Counted from the first letter of the stretch, positions 7,117 to 15,634 are shown. The stretch is DNA of 64,000 bases from Sphingomonas sp. IC-11 (GCF_021043365.1 NZ_JAJNDU010000006.1:1-64000); one strand, 5' to 3'. A program made the numbers and translations. Notes: generated from the letters alone by a model not told the origin.

Positions 7117-8237
7117 GCCCGGGCCTGGCCCTCCAGATAGGCGATGACGGCCTCGGCGGCTCTCTCCGCCGCGCCCGGCGACGTATCGCCAAGACTGGCC
7201 TTCGCCATGGCCTCCTGACGCTCTCTATAGAGCGCATGGCGCTCCGGCGCCGCGCGGATTGCGGTCATCAGGTCGGCGGGATCATCCACCACATCGCCCA
7301 GATGCCAATGTGCAAAGCTCGGGTCATCCCGCCAGTCGATGCCGTGCGCGTTCAGGAACACGCACGGTCTTGGGCTGGCGAGAAACTCATAGACCTGACT
7401 GCTGACGTCACCGACATAGATATCTGCGGCGGCCGCATAACTCATGTCGACGGAGCGGTCGGAACCGGGATCGATCAGCACATTGGGGGTGCTGCGCGCC
7501 CGCCAGCGACTGCGCAGTGTGTCGCTCCGCCTGCGGAAGAGCTTCACATGGGGCGCGACGATCAGGTTCATGGATGGGTCGGCGGCGAAGCCGGCGAGCA
7601 TCGGCTCCACGAAGCGATGCCATGACGTGAGCTTGGGCTCCTTATGGGCATTGTAGAGCACGGTGGTCTGCGTCTTGGCGAACGGCAGCGCGGTGGTGCG
7701 GGCGATATGCTCGGCCGTATCCAGCTTCACCGATCCCGTAAGCGCATAGCCGCCTTCCCTGACCAGCCCCGCTTCCAGCATTCGCGCGGCGGTCTTCGGC
7801 CCGGCGAGCAGGACGAGGTCGAAGGTCGCGATCCTCGGGATGAAGCCGCGTGCGCGATCACCAAAGCCGTGGGGACTGTAGATCAGCCGGGGATGGGTGG
7901 CGCCCAGACGGCGCAGCGCGGCAACGGTATTCTCCACCGCGAAGATGGCGTCATAGCCGTTCAGTTCGGCGATGTTGTCGCGCATCACCATGTCCTTGAA
8001 CATGCCAAGCCGCTTCATCCGTTGCAGCCCCCGCGTGAGCCGCGACTTGCGCAATGGACGTTGCTCCAGCTCTGGCCCACCCCATGCCTGGGTGATCCGC
8101 GCCAAGTGGTGCGGCGTCTCTGGATCGTTGAAGTAATTGACGATCGTCCAGCCGGTCCGGCGTGCAAGCTCGAGCGCGATGGCTGCGCCATGGTAGCACT
8201 GATAGGCTTCTGCGATATAGAGGAAAGCAATGCGCAT
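7113..8237 (-). CDS. CDP-glycerol glycerophosphotransferase-like protein (first copy)
   Basis: A 374-residue paralogue of the gene at 5968-7116 with the same landmarks in the same order: YSPHGFGDRARGF, YNAHKEPKLTSWHRF, VAPHVKLFRRR, ADIYVGDVSSQVYEF and RPCVFLNAHG. It belongs to the TagB/TagF-like group (PF04464) that moves glycerol phosphate or a similar polyol phosphate from a CDP donor. The start MRIAFLYIAEAYQCYHG at 8237 matches the other copy's N-terminus (MKVGFLFNHDALHQ). A longer frame upstream is unlikely. The start codon shares an 8-base palindrome with the possible start of the divergent flippase gene. Two coupled copies suggest successive transfers or different acceptors. Confidence 0.8.
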   Translation of the reverse strand: MRIAFLYIAEAYQCYHGAAIALELARRTGWTIVNYFNDPETPHHLARITQAWGGPELEQRPLRKSRLTRGLQRMKRLGMFKDMVMRDNIAELNGYDAIFAVENTVAALRRLGATHPRLIYSPHGFGDRARGFIPRIATFDLVLLAGPKTAARMLEAGLVREGGYALTGSVKLDTAEHIARTTALPFAKTQTTVLYNAHKEPKLTSWHRFVEPMLAGFAADPSMNLIVAPHVKLFRRRSDTLRSRWRARSTPNVLIDPGSDRSVDMSYAAAADIYVGDVSSQVYEFLASPRPCVFLNAHGIDWRDDPSFAHWHLGDVVDDPADLMTAIRAAPERHALYRERQEAMAKASLGDTSPGAAERAAEAVIAYLEGQARA

Positions 8238-9573
8238 CCGCGTGGCCCATAGCGCGGTGGCGATTGGAAGACAGCCGTTGACGTCCCCCCCTGAAGCAAT
8301 ATCCCCGTTTCGCCGCGCGCTGCGCAATGTCGGTTGGCTGCTGACCGGCAAAGGCCTCGGCGCCGTGCTCAGCATCGTCTATCTGGCGCTGGCGACGCGC
8401 TCGCTTGGCGTCCAGACGTTCGGTGTATTCACCTTGATCCTCAGCACGGCTCAGGCGGTTGCGGCACTCGTCGGCTTCCAGACGTGGCAGATCGTGGTGC
8501 GGTTCGGGATGGTGCACCGCGAGAGCCGCGCCTCGGCGGCACTATCCCGGCTCGTTCGCTTCTGCCTGGCACTGGATATTGGCGGGGCATTGGTGGGCAT
8601 CGGCATCGCGGGCGCGGCGCTGTGGCTGATGCAGGCGCATTTCGACTGGTCAACGTCGCTTGCGTGGCAGGCATTCGCGTTTTCGGTCGTCCTTCTATTG
8701 TCTGTGCGCTCCACGGCAGTCGGAGTCCTGCGCCTGCATGATCGGTTTGCGATCGGCGCCGGCGCGGATGCGGTAACGCCGATGGCTCGGTTCGTCGGGG
8801 CGTTGATCGCAGTCTGGCAGGACGCCACCCTGACCGGCTTTCTGATCGCCTGGGCAGCGGCCGAGGTGCTGACGGCGGTCGGCTATTGGATCAGTGCGGC
8901 GCGGGTTGCGCCACATGCGCTTCGCAGCTGGCGAGGGACCACGCTCGCCCCTTCGGAAAACCCGGGAATCTGGCACTTCGCCTTTGTCACCAATCTGAAC
9001 TCCACCCTGAACGCCGCCAGCCGGCAGTTCGCCGTGGTGCTGGTCGGCCTGCTCACCGGAGCGGCGGCGGCCGGCAATTACCGGCTCGCCTATCAGCTCA
9101 GCCAATCGCTGGTCCGCCTCGCCGACATGTTCGCACGCGGTGTGTTCCCCGAAGTGACCCGCGCCCACGCCAGCCAGCGCGCCGGCGAGCTTCGCAAGCT
9201 GGTGCGTCAATCGGCCAAGCTGGCAATGGGCGTGGGGCTCGCAACCTGCGTGCTGGTGCCGCTGCTCGGCAAGCCCGCGCTCTACCTGATCGCTGGAGAG
9301 GCGTATCTTGGCGCTTACCCGGTGTTGGTACTGCTGGGCCTTGCCGCCGGACTGGACATCATGGCGGTCGGCTTCGAACCGGTGCTGCTGGGAACAGGTC
9401 ACGCGGCACGCGCGCTGCGCATCCGCATGCTTTCGGCCGCGGTGCTTTTCTCGTTCGTGATCCTTTTGATGCCGTCCTTCGGGATCATCGGGGCAGGCGC
9501 GGCATCATTGATCGCATCAGCCGTCGCGCTGATCGCCCTGATGCGCAGCGCCTATGTCCTGACGCGCGCCTGA
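8230..9573 (+). CDS. Polysaccharide/lipid flippase (Wzx/MATE-like membrane protein)
   Basis: A protein of up to 447 residues with about twelve hydrophobic segments beginning at NVGWLLTGKGLGAVLSIVYLALATRSLG and ending with an Ala/Leu-rich pair. This is the pattern of polysaccharide-biosynthesis flippases (Wzx-like, MOP superfamily), which move lipid-linked glycans or similar precursors across the inner membrane. The start is uncertain. ATG 8230 follows GAGGAAAGC but overlaps the divergent gene by eight bases; TTG 8278 follows GGAAG and would leave room for both promoters. Context with glycerophosphotransferases and lipid kinases suggests export of a polyol-phosphate-modified lipid or glycan. 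Confidence 0.85.
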   Translation: MRIRVAHSAVAIGRQPLTSPPEAISPFRRALRNVGWLLTGKGLGAVLSIVYLALATRSLGVQTFGVFTLILSTAQAVAALVGFQTWQIVVRFGMVHRESRASAALSRLVRFCLALDIGGALVGIGIAGAALWLMQAHFDWSTSLAWQAFAFSVVLLLSVRSTAVGVLRLHDRFAIGAGADAVTPMARFVGALIAVWQDATLTGFLIAWAAAEVLTAVGYWISAARVAPHALRSWRGTTLAPSENPGIWHFAFVTNLNSTLNAASRQFAVVLVGLLTGAAAAGNYRLAYQLSQSLVRLADMFARGVFPEVTRAHASQRAGELRKLVRQSAKLAMGVGLATCVLVPLLGKPALYLIAGEAYLGAYPVLVLLGLAAGLDIMAVGFEPVLLGTGHAARALRIRMLSAAVLFSFVILLMPSFGIIGAGAASLIASAVALIALMRSAYVLTRA

Positions 9574-9602
9574 GGGGGCGGCGAGCCTCGCGCCTTGAAT
9601 TC

Positions 9603-9642
9603 ACCGGCTCGGGTTGCGACCTACAAGGCTGAAGGAGCCGGT
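9603..9642 (+). terminator. Possible hairpin terminator after the flippase gene
   Basis: ACCGGCTC (9603-9610) pairs perfectly with GAGCCGGT (9635-9642), 30 bases after the flippase stop codon. The loop is long (24 bases) and there is no run of T, so efficiency as an intrinsic terminator is doubtful. Confidence 0.35.
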
Positions 9643-9778
9643 CGGCGCATGTGAACACGGGCCCTGCCAAGCGATCGAACGTGCCAGACCATCGCCCGGA
9701 AGAAACGGTCAGTTCCACTTCCGCACCGGAAATGCCGCATTTGCGCCCACTTGCGTTGGCAACTCTGCGGTACGGTAG

Positions 9779-9795
9779 GTAACACTCCCTGTTAC
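9779..9795. promoter_or_regulatory. Perfect dyad ahead of the lipid kinase operon
   Basis: GTAACA-CTCCC-TGTTAC is a 6-base perfect inverted repeat with a 5-base centre. It lies 88 bases upstream of the proposed diacylglycerol kinase start, inside the 309-base gap 9574-9882 that must hold the operon promoter. The size suits a dimeric repressor or activator site. No regulator is identified. Apart from this dyad and the hairpin at 9603-9642 I see nothing else in the gap. Confidence 0.4.
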
Positions 9796-9882
9796 GCATT
9801 TGTGAGGACGTCAGATTTCGTGAAAGTGCCTTTTCCGACCGGCGTCGCACTTCCTCCAAAGCCAGGGCCGCGCGCGGATCTG

Positions 9883-10863
9883 ATGAGTGATCCGGGCGGC
9901 AAACAGCTCGCGCCTACGCCAAATTCCGCGTTCCGCTTCGAACGCGGCGCCGCGCGCGTGGGAATCATCAGCAATCCTCGCAGCCGCCGCAACTGGACGG
10001 TCGATCTGGAACGCAAGATCGGCCCGGGTGTGCTGGCCGCTGCCCCGACGACCAACGAGCAACTGGTGAAGACCCTGCGTTCGTTCGCCGAGCAGGAACT
10101 CGAGCTGCTCGTCATCGACGGCGGCGACGGCACCGTGCGCGATGTCCTGAGCGCGGCCGCCGGCATCTACGGCAATGACTTGCCTCCGCTCGCCCTCCTT
10201 CCGTCAGGCAAGACGAACGCGCTGGCGCTGGATCTGGGAGTGCCGGTCGGCTGGTCGCTGCAGGACGCCGTTGCCGCGCAAGCGACCGGCCGTATCCAGA
10301 CACGTGCTCCGATCGAGATCCGCCGCGACGCCGAGGAGCCGCTGTGCGGCTTCATCTTTGGCGTCGGTGGCTTTGTGATGGCCACCGAACTGGCACAAGG
10401 AACGCACCGTCTGGGCGCGATCGATGGTCTGGCCGTGGGTCTTTCGCTCATTGGGGCGGTGGCGCAGACGTGCTTTGGCAGCCTGGCCAACCGCTGGCGG
10501 GTCGGTGAGCGGGTCGAGATCCTCGACTATCAGACCGGAGAGACCAGCGTCCGCAATCTGTACCTGCTGCTCGGCTCCACGCTCCAGCGGATGCCGCTTG
10601 GCATCAAGCCCTTGGGCAAGACGGGAGCCGGCTTTGACGTGCTGGCGGTCGATGCGCCGCCCCGCCTCCTGCCCGTGGCTGCTGCTGCTATTGTCGCCGG
10701 CCGCGAAGGCGGCTGGCTGCAACGGCTGGGTTATCATCATGGCCATGACATACCGCCGGTTCAGCTGAAGCTGGAACGCGGCTTCATCCTTGATGGCGAG
10801 ATGTTCCCTGGCGGCACGATCGATGTGCGGACGGGCGCGCCGATCCGGTTCGTGACGCCGTGA
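9883..10863 (+). CDS. Diacylglycerol kinase family protein
   Basis: A lipid kinase of about 326 residues with the DAGK catalytic domain (DgkB/YegS-like). GIISNPRSRRN forms the first nucleotide loop, VIDGGDGTVRDVL the GGDGT motif, and LLPSGKTNALALDLG the following conserved loop; in most relatives this reads PxGTxN, so Lys replaces Thr. The C-terminal half is a beta-rich domain ending in a DGE motif (LDGEMFPGG). It would phosphorylate diacylglycerol or a related lipid to phosphatidate. The start is uncertain: ATG 9883 lacks a strong ribosome site and a GTG at 9820 is possible. Its stop overlaps the next gene's GTG by four bases. Confidence 0.85.
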   Translation: MSDPGGKQLAPTPNSAFRFERGAARVGIISNPRSRRNWTVDLERKIGPGVLAAAPTTNEQLVKTLRSFAEQELELLVIDGGDGTVRDVLSAAAGIYGNDLPPLALLPSGKTNALALDLGVPVGWSLQDAVAAQATGRIQTRAPIEIRRDAEEPLCGFIFGVGGFVMATELAQGTHRLGAIDGLAVGLSLIGAVAQTCFGSLANRWRVGERVEILDYQTGETSVRNLYLLLGSTLQRMPLGIKPLGKTGAGFDVLAVDAPPRLLPVAAAAIVAGREGGWLQRLGYHHGHDIPPVQLKLERGFILDGEMFPGGTIDVRTGAPIRFVTP

Positions 10864-11762
10864 ACCCCCTCACCGATTTCCTTGCCTCCGAGCTGGACCG
10901 GCCGGTCCCTCCGGAGGTGGAGCAGGCCGGCCGCGTGATCGCCAGCCGGCTGGGCGGCGTTGCGGTGCTGTTCTACGGATCGGTTCTTCGCACCGGCGAC
11001 CTGACCGGGCTGCTCGACTTCTACGTCCTGCGGGAGGGCCGCTCGCGCAGCGCAGTGGGTCGGCTGCTGTGGCCGGACGTCAGCTATCATGAGGTAAACG
11101 TCGGGGGCAAGGTAGTCCGGGCGAAGGTCGCGACCATGCCCCTGGATACGTTCGCCCGCGCGGCACAGGGCGAAACGCTGGACACGACGGTGTGGGCGCG
11201 GTTCGTTCAGCCAGCCGCTCTGGTCTGGGCCAAGGGGGCGAGCTTCCGGCACAGGACGATCGAGGCCGTGGCGGACGCGGCAATGACCGCATCGCGCTTC
11301 GCCGCGCTTCACGGGCCGGAACACGCCGATGCCATTACCTTCTGGCGTGCCCTGTTCCGGGCGACCTATGCGGCCGAGTTGCGCGTGGAAGCGCCCGGGC
11401 GGGAGGATCAAATCCTGGGATATGATCAGCTTCGCTACAAGACGCTCCTGCCGCTCGCCTGGCGTGAGGCGGGGGTCGATTTCGAGCAGCATGGCGACGA
11501 TCTTTCCCCTCGCTTGCCCGAGCCGAAGATCATTGCGCTTGCCTCGGCTTGGCTGCGCCTGGAGCGGGCGGGCAAGCGCCTGAACCTGGCCCGGCTGATG
11601 AAGGCGGCATTCACCTTTGACGGGGCCACCCGCTACGCTGCCTGGAAGATCGAGCGGCATACCGGCATGCAAGTGATGGTGACCCCATTTCGTGAGCGGC
11701 ACCCGATCATGGCGGCGCCGGGTGTGCTCTGGCAGCTATGGCGCCACACGGTGCTGCGATGA
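10860..11762 (+). CDS. Tam41-like phosphatidate cytidylyltransferase
   Basis: A 300-residue protein without membrane spans. The N-terminal VLFYGSVLRTGDLTGLLDFY fits the nucleotidyltransferase pattern G-S-x11-D-x of the Tam41/Mmp37 family (PF09139), mitochondrial CDP-diacylglycerol synthases. Further family-like points are SYHEVNVGGKVVRAKVATM, the WARFVQPAALVW segment, the central ATYAAELRVE, and KIERHTGM near the C-terminus. The predicted reaction is phosphatidate plus CTP to CDP-diacylglycerol. It starts with GTG overlapping the kinase stop (GTGA), and its own stop overlaps the next gene (ATGA). A kinase making phosphatidate directly upstream supports the call. Homology was judged by eye only. 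Confidence 0.65.
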   Translation: MNPLTDFLASELDRPVPPEVEQAGRVIASRLGGVAVLFYGSVLRTGDLTGLLDFYVLREGRSRSAVGRLLWPDVSYHEVNVGGKVVRAKVATMPLDTFARAAQGETLDTTVWARFVQPAALVWAKGASFRHRTIEAVADAAMTASRFAALHGPEHADAITFWRALFRATYAAELRVEAPGREDQILGYDQLRYKTLLPLAWREAGVDFEQHGDDLSPRLPEPKIIALASAWLRLERAGKRLNLARLMKAAFTFDGATRYAAWKIERHTGMQVMVTPFRERHPIMAAPGVLWQLWRHTVLR

Positions 11763-12520
11763 TGCCGGCGGCGGTCGTGCTCGCCGGCTCGCGCGGTGGC
11801 ACCGACCCTGTCGCCCAATATGCCGGTATTTCCGATAAGGCGCTGATTGAACTCGGCAGCGAGACGATGCTCGCGCGCGTGCTTCGCGCACTGCGTGATG
11901 CAGGCGTGGCTGATGTGGCGGTGGCCGCGAACGCGCCTGCGGTAGCAGAAGAGGCCCAGCGTCACGGCGCGCGGATGCTGCCGGCGGCCGCTGGCCCCAG
12001 CGCGAGCACGGCCGAGGCGCTTGCCGCCTTGGGCGCGCCCCTGCTGGTCACGACCGGCGATCATGCACTTCTCCGCCCCGAGTGGGTGCGCAGCTTTGTC
12101 GCTGACGTGCCGGCGGGTACGGACGTTGCGGTGCTGCTCGCGCGCCAGGAGTCGGTAGAACGGGCCGCGCCCGGCTCGCGACGAACCTACCTGCGCTTTG
12201 CGGACGGCCATTGGTCCGGTTGCAACCTCTTCCTGCTGGCGACGCCCCAGGCGGAAGCGGCAGTTCGGCTGTGGCAGGCGGTGGAACGCGATCGCAAGCG
12301 TCCATGGCGTATCGTCGGACGACTCGGCCCGGGGCTGCTGCTGCGCTATCTGATGGGTCGCCTGTCGCTGTCGGACGCGATTGCAGCACTTGGGCGGCGC
12401 GCGGGCGTTGTCGCTGCGGTGGTTGAGTGCCGGGACGGTCTCGCCGCCGTAGACGTGGACAAGCCGTCAGACCTCGATTTCGTCCGCGATCATCTCGGCA
12501 AAACGACAGCCCGCGCCTGA
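11759..12520 (+). CDS. MobA-like NTP transferase domain protein
   Basis: A 253-residue soluble nucleotidyltransferase. The N-terminus AAVVLAGSRGGTDPV followed by SDKALIELGSETMLARVL is the NTP-binding loop plus conserved Lys and G-x-x-M-L of the MobA/IspD-like group. LLVTTGDHALLRPEW holds the metal-binding Asp, and VDVDKPSDLDFV near the end fits the second acidic site. Such enzymes activate a sugar or polyol phosphate as a nucleotide diphosphate. Here it could supply the CDP-polyol donor for the two glycerophosphotransferases; the substrate is inferred only from context. The ATG at 11759 overlaps the previous stop, so the three genes from 9883 form one coupled operon. Confidence 0.75.
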   Translation: MMPAAVVLAGSRGGTDPVAQYAGISDKALIELGSETMLARVLRALRDAGVADVAVAANAPAVAEEAQRHGARMLPAAAGPSASTAEALAALGAPLLVTTGDHALLRPEWVRSFVADVPAGTDVAVLLARQESVERAAPGSRRTYLRFADGHWSGCNLFLLATPQAEAAVRLWQAVERDRKRPWRIVGRLGPGLLLRYLMGRLSLSDAIAALGRRAGVVAAVVECRDGLAAVDVDKPSDLDFVRDHLGKTTARA

Positions 12521-12531
12521 CCTCTAGCGCT

Positions 12532-13419
12532 TCAGGCCTGCTCCCGCTCCGCCAGCAGCGGGCTTTCGGGTCGGGAGCGCAGCGCGACCACCAGCACCCC
12601 CGCTAGCGCCAGCATCGCACCCGCGACCATTCTGAGATCCAGTCGATCGCCGGTAAGCATCACGCCGAACGCGATGGTGAACAGGGGCGTCATGAGGGTG
12701 AGCGGAGCGAGCAGATTGGCCTCGTACCTGCGGATCAGCCCGTAATAGCTGGTGTGGCCGATGACCGAGACCACCAACGCCGCAAACAGCACGGCGCCGA
12801 CGAATGGCCAGCCGATCGCCGATGCACTGGTCCATTGTCCCTGCTCGAACAGAGCGGTGGCAAGCGCCAGCGGAAGGAAGGAGACGAGGCCCACCCAGGC
12901 CTGGAACCGCAAGGGGGCGACATCCTCCACCTGCTTCATCAGCACCGCGCCCAGCGAACCCGTGAAAGCAGCGCCCACCACGAACCACAGCCCGGCCGAA
13001 AGTGCTACGCCCTCCGGATTCCATACCACCAAGAGCACGCCTGCCAGGGTGAGCGCGATGCCGAGCCCACGGCGCCAATGGATCCGCTCCCCCAGCATCA
13101 CGATGGAGAGCAACGTCGTGAAGGGAACGCCAATCTGGATCACCACTGCCGCTGCCGAAGGGCTCGCCGTCTGCAGACCGATGAACAGCAATGCGAAGTT
13201 GCCCGCGCCCATCAGCAGGCCGATCACGAGAATGCGCCAACGCGGCCGCGGCATGGGCAACAGCCAGGGGACCGTCGCTGCGATCACCACCGCGAAGCGG
13301 ACGGCAGCAAAGAACAGCGGCGGCACGCCCCAATTGCCGACCACGATCTTGCTGAGGACATTGCTGTAGCCCCAGACGAGGCAGATCAGCACCAGCAAGA
13401 GGAAGTCGCGCAGTTTCAT
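12532..13419 (-). CDS. DMT/EamA-family membrane transporter
   Basis: A 295-residue inner-membrane protein with ten hydrophobic segments arranged as two EamA repeats. The first begins LVLICLVWGYSNVLSKIV and the second begins about residue 150 (GLWFVVGAAFTGSLGAVLMKQ). Family members export amino acids, metabolites or drugs, or import sugars. The substrate cannot be predicted. It lies 123 bases downstream of the glutamine amidotransferase on the same strand and ends 11 bases from the convergent nucleotidyltransferase gene. Confidence 0.9.
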   Translation of the reverse strand: MKLRDFLLLVLICLVWGYSNVLSKIVVGNWGVPPLFFAAVRFAVVIAATVPWLLPMPRPRWRILVIGLLMGAGNFALLFIGLQTASPSAAAVVIQIGVPFTTLLSIVMLGERIHWRRGLGIALTLAGVLLVVWNPEGVALSAGLWFVVGAAFTGSLGAVLMKQVEDVAPLRFQAWVGLVSFLPLALATALFEQGQWTSASAIGWPFVGAVLFAALVVSVIGHTSYYGLIRRYEANLLAPLTLMTPLFTIAFGVMLTGDRLDLRMVAGAMLALAGVLVVALRSRPESPLLAEREQA

Positions 13420-13542
13420 GCTGACACCGTTGGCAGAGCGGAAGGCTCGACACCAGCACGGTGACGTGGGGGTTCTTCATGCGCCGGTGCCTCGTCAGGC
13501 ACGGCCCACTTCCCTGGCCGGGCGGTCAGCGCACCTTTCCTG

Positions 13543-14412
13543 TCAGGCTCGGCCACGGTGTGATTGTGTGGGCAGAACCAGCCGTTCGACGAAGTTTCGG
13601 ATCTCTCTGGTGCGACGTTCCGGAACGATGATCTCGCTATCCACGCCGAGGCGCCAGGCGAGGTCGAGACGATCCGGCGCTTCGTCCAGCGCTTCGATCA
13701 GCGCAGCATGGGCCGCCACCCCCGTTTCATCGGCAGCAAGGCCGTGTTCGATCAGGTCGTCGGCCTGCCGGCGCAAGGCGGCAGCCACCTCGAACAGGCT
13801 GATTTCGGGATGATATTGCACGCCCCAAAAGAGACCCTGCCCGCATCTGATCTCGGCCGCCTGAACACTGGTGGTCGCGTTCGTGCACAAGAGGACGCTT
13901 CCCTCCGGCAGGCAGGACACTTCGTCGGTGTGGATAGCGGGTGCGTCGAACACCGGCGGCCTCCCGTTCATCAGGGGATGGCCAGCACCCTCACCCGTCA
14001 AGTAAAGGCGCCTTGCAAACCCCGCCTCCCGGCGCGGCTCCATCGGGCGAACACTTCCCCCGGCGGCGACTGTCGCGATCTGAAGGCCAGCACAGGATCC
14101 GAAAGCGGGGGTACCTGAGTCAAAGACCGCGCGCATGAACTCCACCACGCGTCGCCCCTCCGTCGTGTCGTCATAAAGGTGCAGCGGAGAGCCGGTGAGG
14201 AATATGGCGTCTGCCGCCTGCAGTGCATCAAGCGCGGGCCGATCCACGGCACCGTCCGCCGGTGTGATGCGGGCCAGCTCGGCAGTCGGTGCGATGTGGC
14301 GCAAGACCGCCTGGTACGTCTCGCCGGAACTTCGGCCTACCGACGCGCGGCGCTTGTCGCGAGCTTCCGGGGGCTCGCTTTCCGCAATCAGGAATTTCAA
14401 GGGCTTGGTCAC
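13543..14412 (-). CDS. Class I glutamine amidotransferase domain protein
   Basis: A 289-residue GATase-1 protein. The nucleophile elbow is AFGSCAGLQIA (Cys about residue 112), and VQYHPEISLFE supplies the His and Glu of the Cys-His-Glu triad. It would release ammonia from glutamine or hydrolyse a gamma-glutamyl bond. Similar stand-alone proteins are annotated as GMP synthase-like or gamma-glutamyl hydrolases. The start was set at GTG 14412 (VTKPLKFLIAE) because AAAGGA precedes it; the long upstream open frame has no family features. It is divergent from the lactonase gene at 14612. Confidence 0.8.
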   Translation of the reverse strand: MTKPLKFLIAESEPPEARDKRRASVGRSSGETYQAVLRHIAPTAELARITPADGAVDRPALDALQAADAIFLTGSPLHLYDDTTEGRRVVEFMRAVFDSGTPAFGSCAGLQIATVAAGGSVRPMEPRREAGFARRLYLTGEGAGHPLMNGRPPVFDAPAIHTDEVSCLPEGSVLLCTNATTSVQAAEIRCGQGLFWGVQYHPEISLFEVAAALRRQADDLIEHGLAADETGVAAHAALIEALDEAPDRLDLAWRLGVDSEIIVPERRTREIRNFVERLVLPTQSHRGRA

Positions 14413-14611
14413 GCATTCGTCCTTTGGAGCGCTTCCCAACGGGTGACGCGCGCGTCCGCTCCGCGCGTAGTGGCGGAACCTGTCTTTTCGGGCAGATCGC
14501 TGCACCTCGCGGCGGCGTGTTGATCCAAAACCGGGTCCGCTCGTTGAAGCGCCGGCGTTTGCGCCACATCGTCGTTCGACAACAGGCCGACATCGGCCGG
14601 GAGGCTCTCGC

Positions 14612-15634
14612 TTGGCAATCACGCGCGTTATCGCCGGCGGCTATGCGGAGCAGGGCGCGGAGGGTCTGCGCCTCCTTCAGATCGACGGTGACCGGTTTAC
14701 CCGGAACGATCTTGTCACACCGATCGTGAACGTTTCCGCTGGTGTGCGAATACCCACGTCGAGCAAATGGCTGTTCGTCGATGAAGCCGCCGGGTGCGTC
14801 AGGCTGGCAGACGCGAGCGACGAGTGGCGAGAGCTCGCGTCAGTGCCATCCGGGGGCGAAGGTCCCTGCCACCTGGCACTCGACGCCAATGCCACCCGTG
14901 TCGCGGCGGCCAATTATGACAGCGGCACGGTTGCGCTGTTCGAGCTGGACGCCGCTCACCATCCGCTCACCCCGCCGGTGCTGCACCAGAACCGGGGCCA
15001 CGGCCCCGATCCAGATCGTCAGGAGAGCGCCCATGCACATTGGGTCGGCTTCGGCCCTGATGGCCGCCTGTACGTGGCGGATCTCGGGATCGATCAACTG
15101 CTGGCGTTTCGGGTACCGGGAGCGGCATCTCCGCTGGCAGAGCCGGCGCCGGTTCTGCGCGCACCCCCGGGTTCGGGGCCCCGCCAGCTTGCCTTTCACC
15201 CGAGGCTGCCGATCGCATATCTGGTCAGCGAACTGGCATCGACGCTCACTGTCCTGAGTATTGATGACGAACGGTTCGCGGTCGGTCAGACGCTTTCCAC
15301 ACTGCCGGACGATTTCGCCGGGGAGAGCCTTGGCGGCGCCATCGCGCTCAGGCCTGACGGCCGCCGTCTGTATGTCAGCAACCGCGGGCATAACAGTGTC
15401 GCCACCTTTGCTCTCGATGCGAAGGGCCAAGCGACGCTCCTCGGCCATAGTTCCTGTGGCGGCAGTTCGCCGCGCTATCTGCTGTTGTTGCCGGACCAGC
15501 AGCGCCTGCTCGTCGCCCATGAGGAGGAGGGCGGCGTCACGCTTTTACCGGTCGACGCGGACGGCCTGCCGCAGCGTCCGGCGGACCGCGCCGACGTGCC
15601 GGGCGCGGCGTTTCTTGGCCTTGTTCCGGACTAA
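14612..15634 (+). CDS. Lactonase family (6-phosphogluconolactonase-like) beta-propeller
   Basis: A 340-residue seven-bladed beta-propeller of the YbhE/lactonase family. Repeating blade elements are visible: GEGPCHLALDANATRVAAAN, HAHWVGFGPDGRLYVADLG, GPRQLAFHPRLPIAYL, LGGAIALRPDGRRLYVSNRG, and SSPRYLLLLPDQQRLLVAHEE. No signal peptide is evident, so it is likely cytoplasmic and could hydrolyse 6-phosphogluconolactone or another sugar lactone. The start is TTG 14612 after GGGAGG with good spacing. Its last 98 bases overlap, tail to tail, a minus-strand gene ending at 15537. Confidence 0.85.
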   Translation: MAITRVIAGGYAEQGAEGLRLLQIDGDRFTRNDLVTPIVNVSAGVRIPTSSKWLFVDEAAGCVRLADASDEWRELASVPSGGEGPCHLALDANATRVAAANYDSGTVALFELDAAHHPLTPPVLHQNRGHGPDPDRQESAHAHWVGFGPDGRLYVADLGIDQLLAFRVPGAASPLAEPAPVLRAPPGSGPRQLAFHPRLPIAYLVSELASTLTVLSIDDERFAVGQTLSTLPDDFAGESLGGAIALRPDGRRLYVSNRGHNSVATFALDAKGQATLLGHSSCGGSSPRYLLLLPDQQRLLVAHEEEGGVTLLPVDADGLPQRPADRADVPGAAFLGLVPD

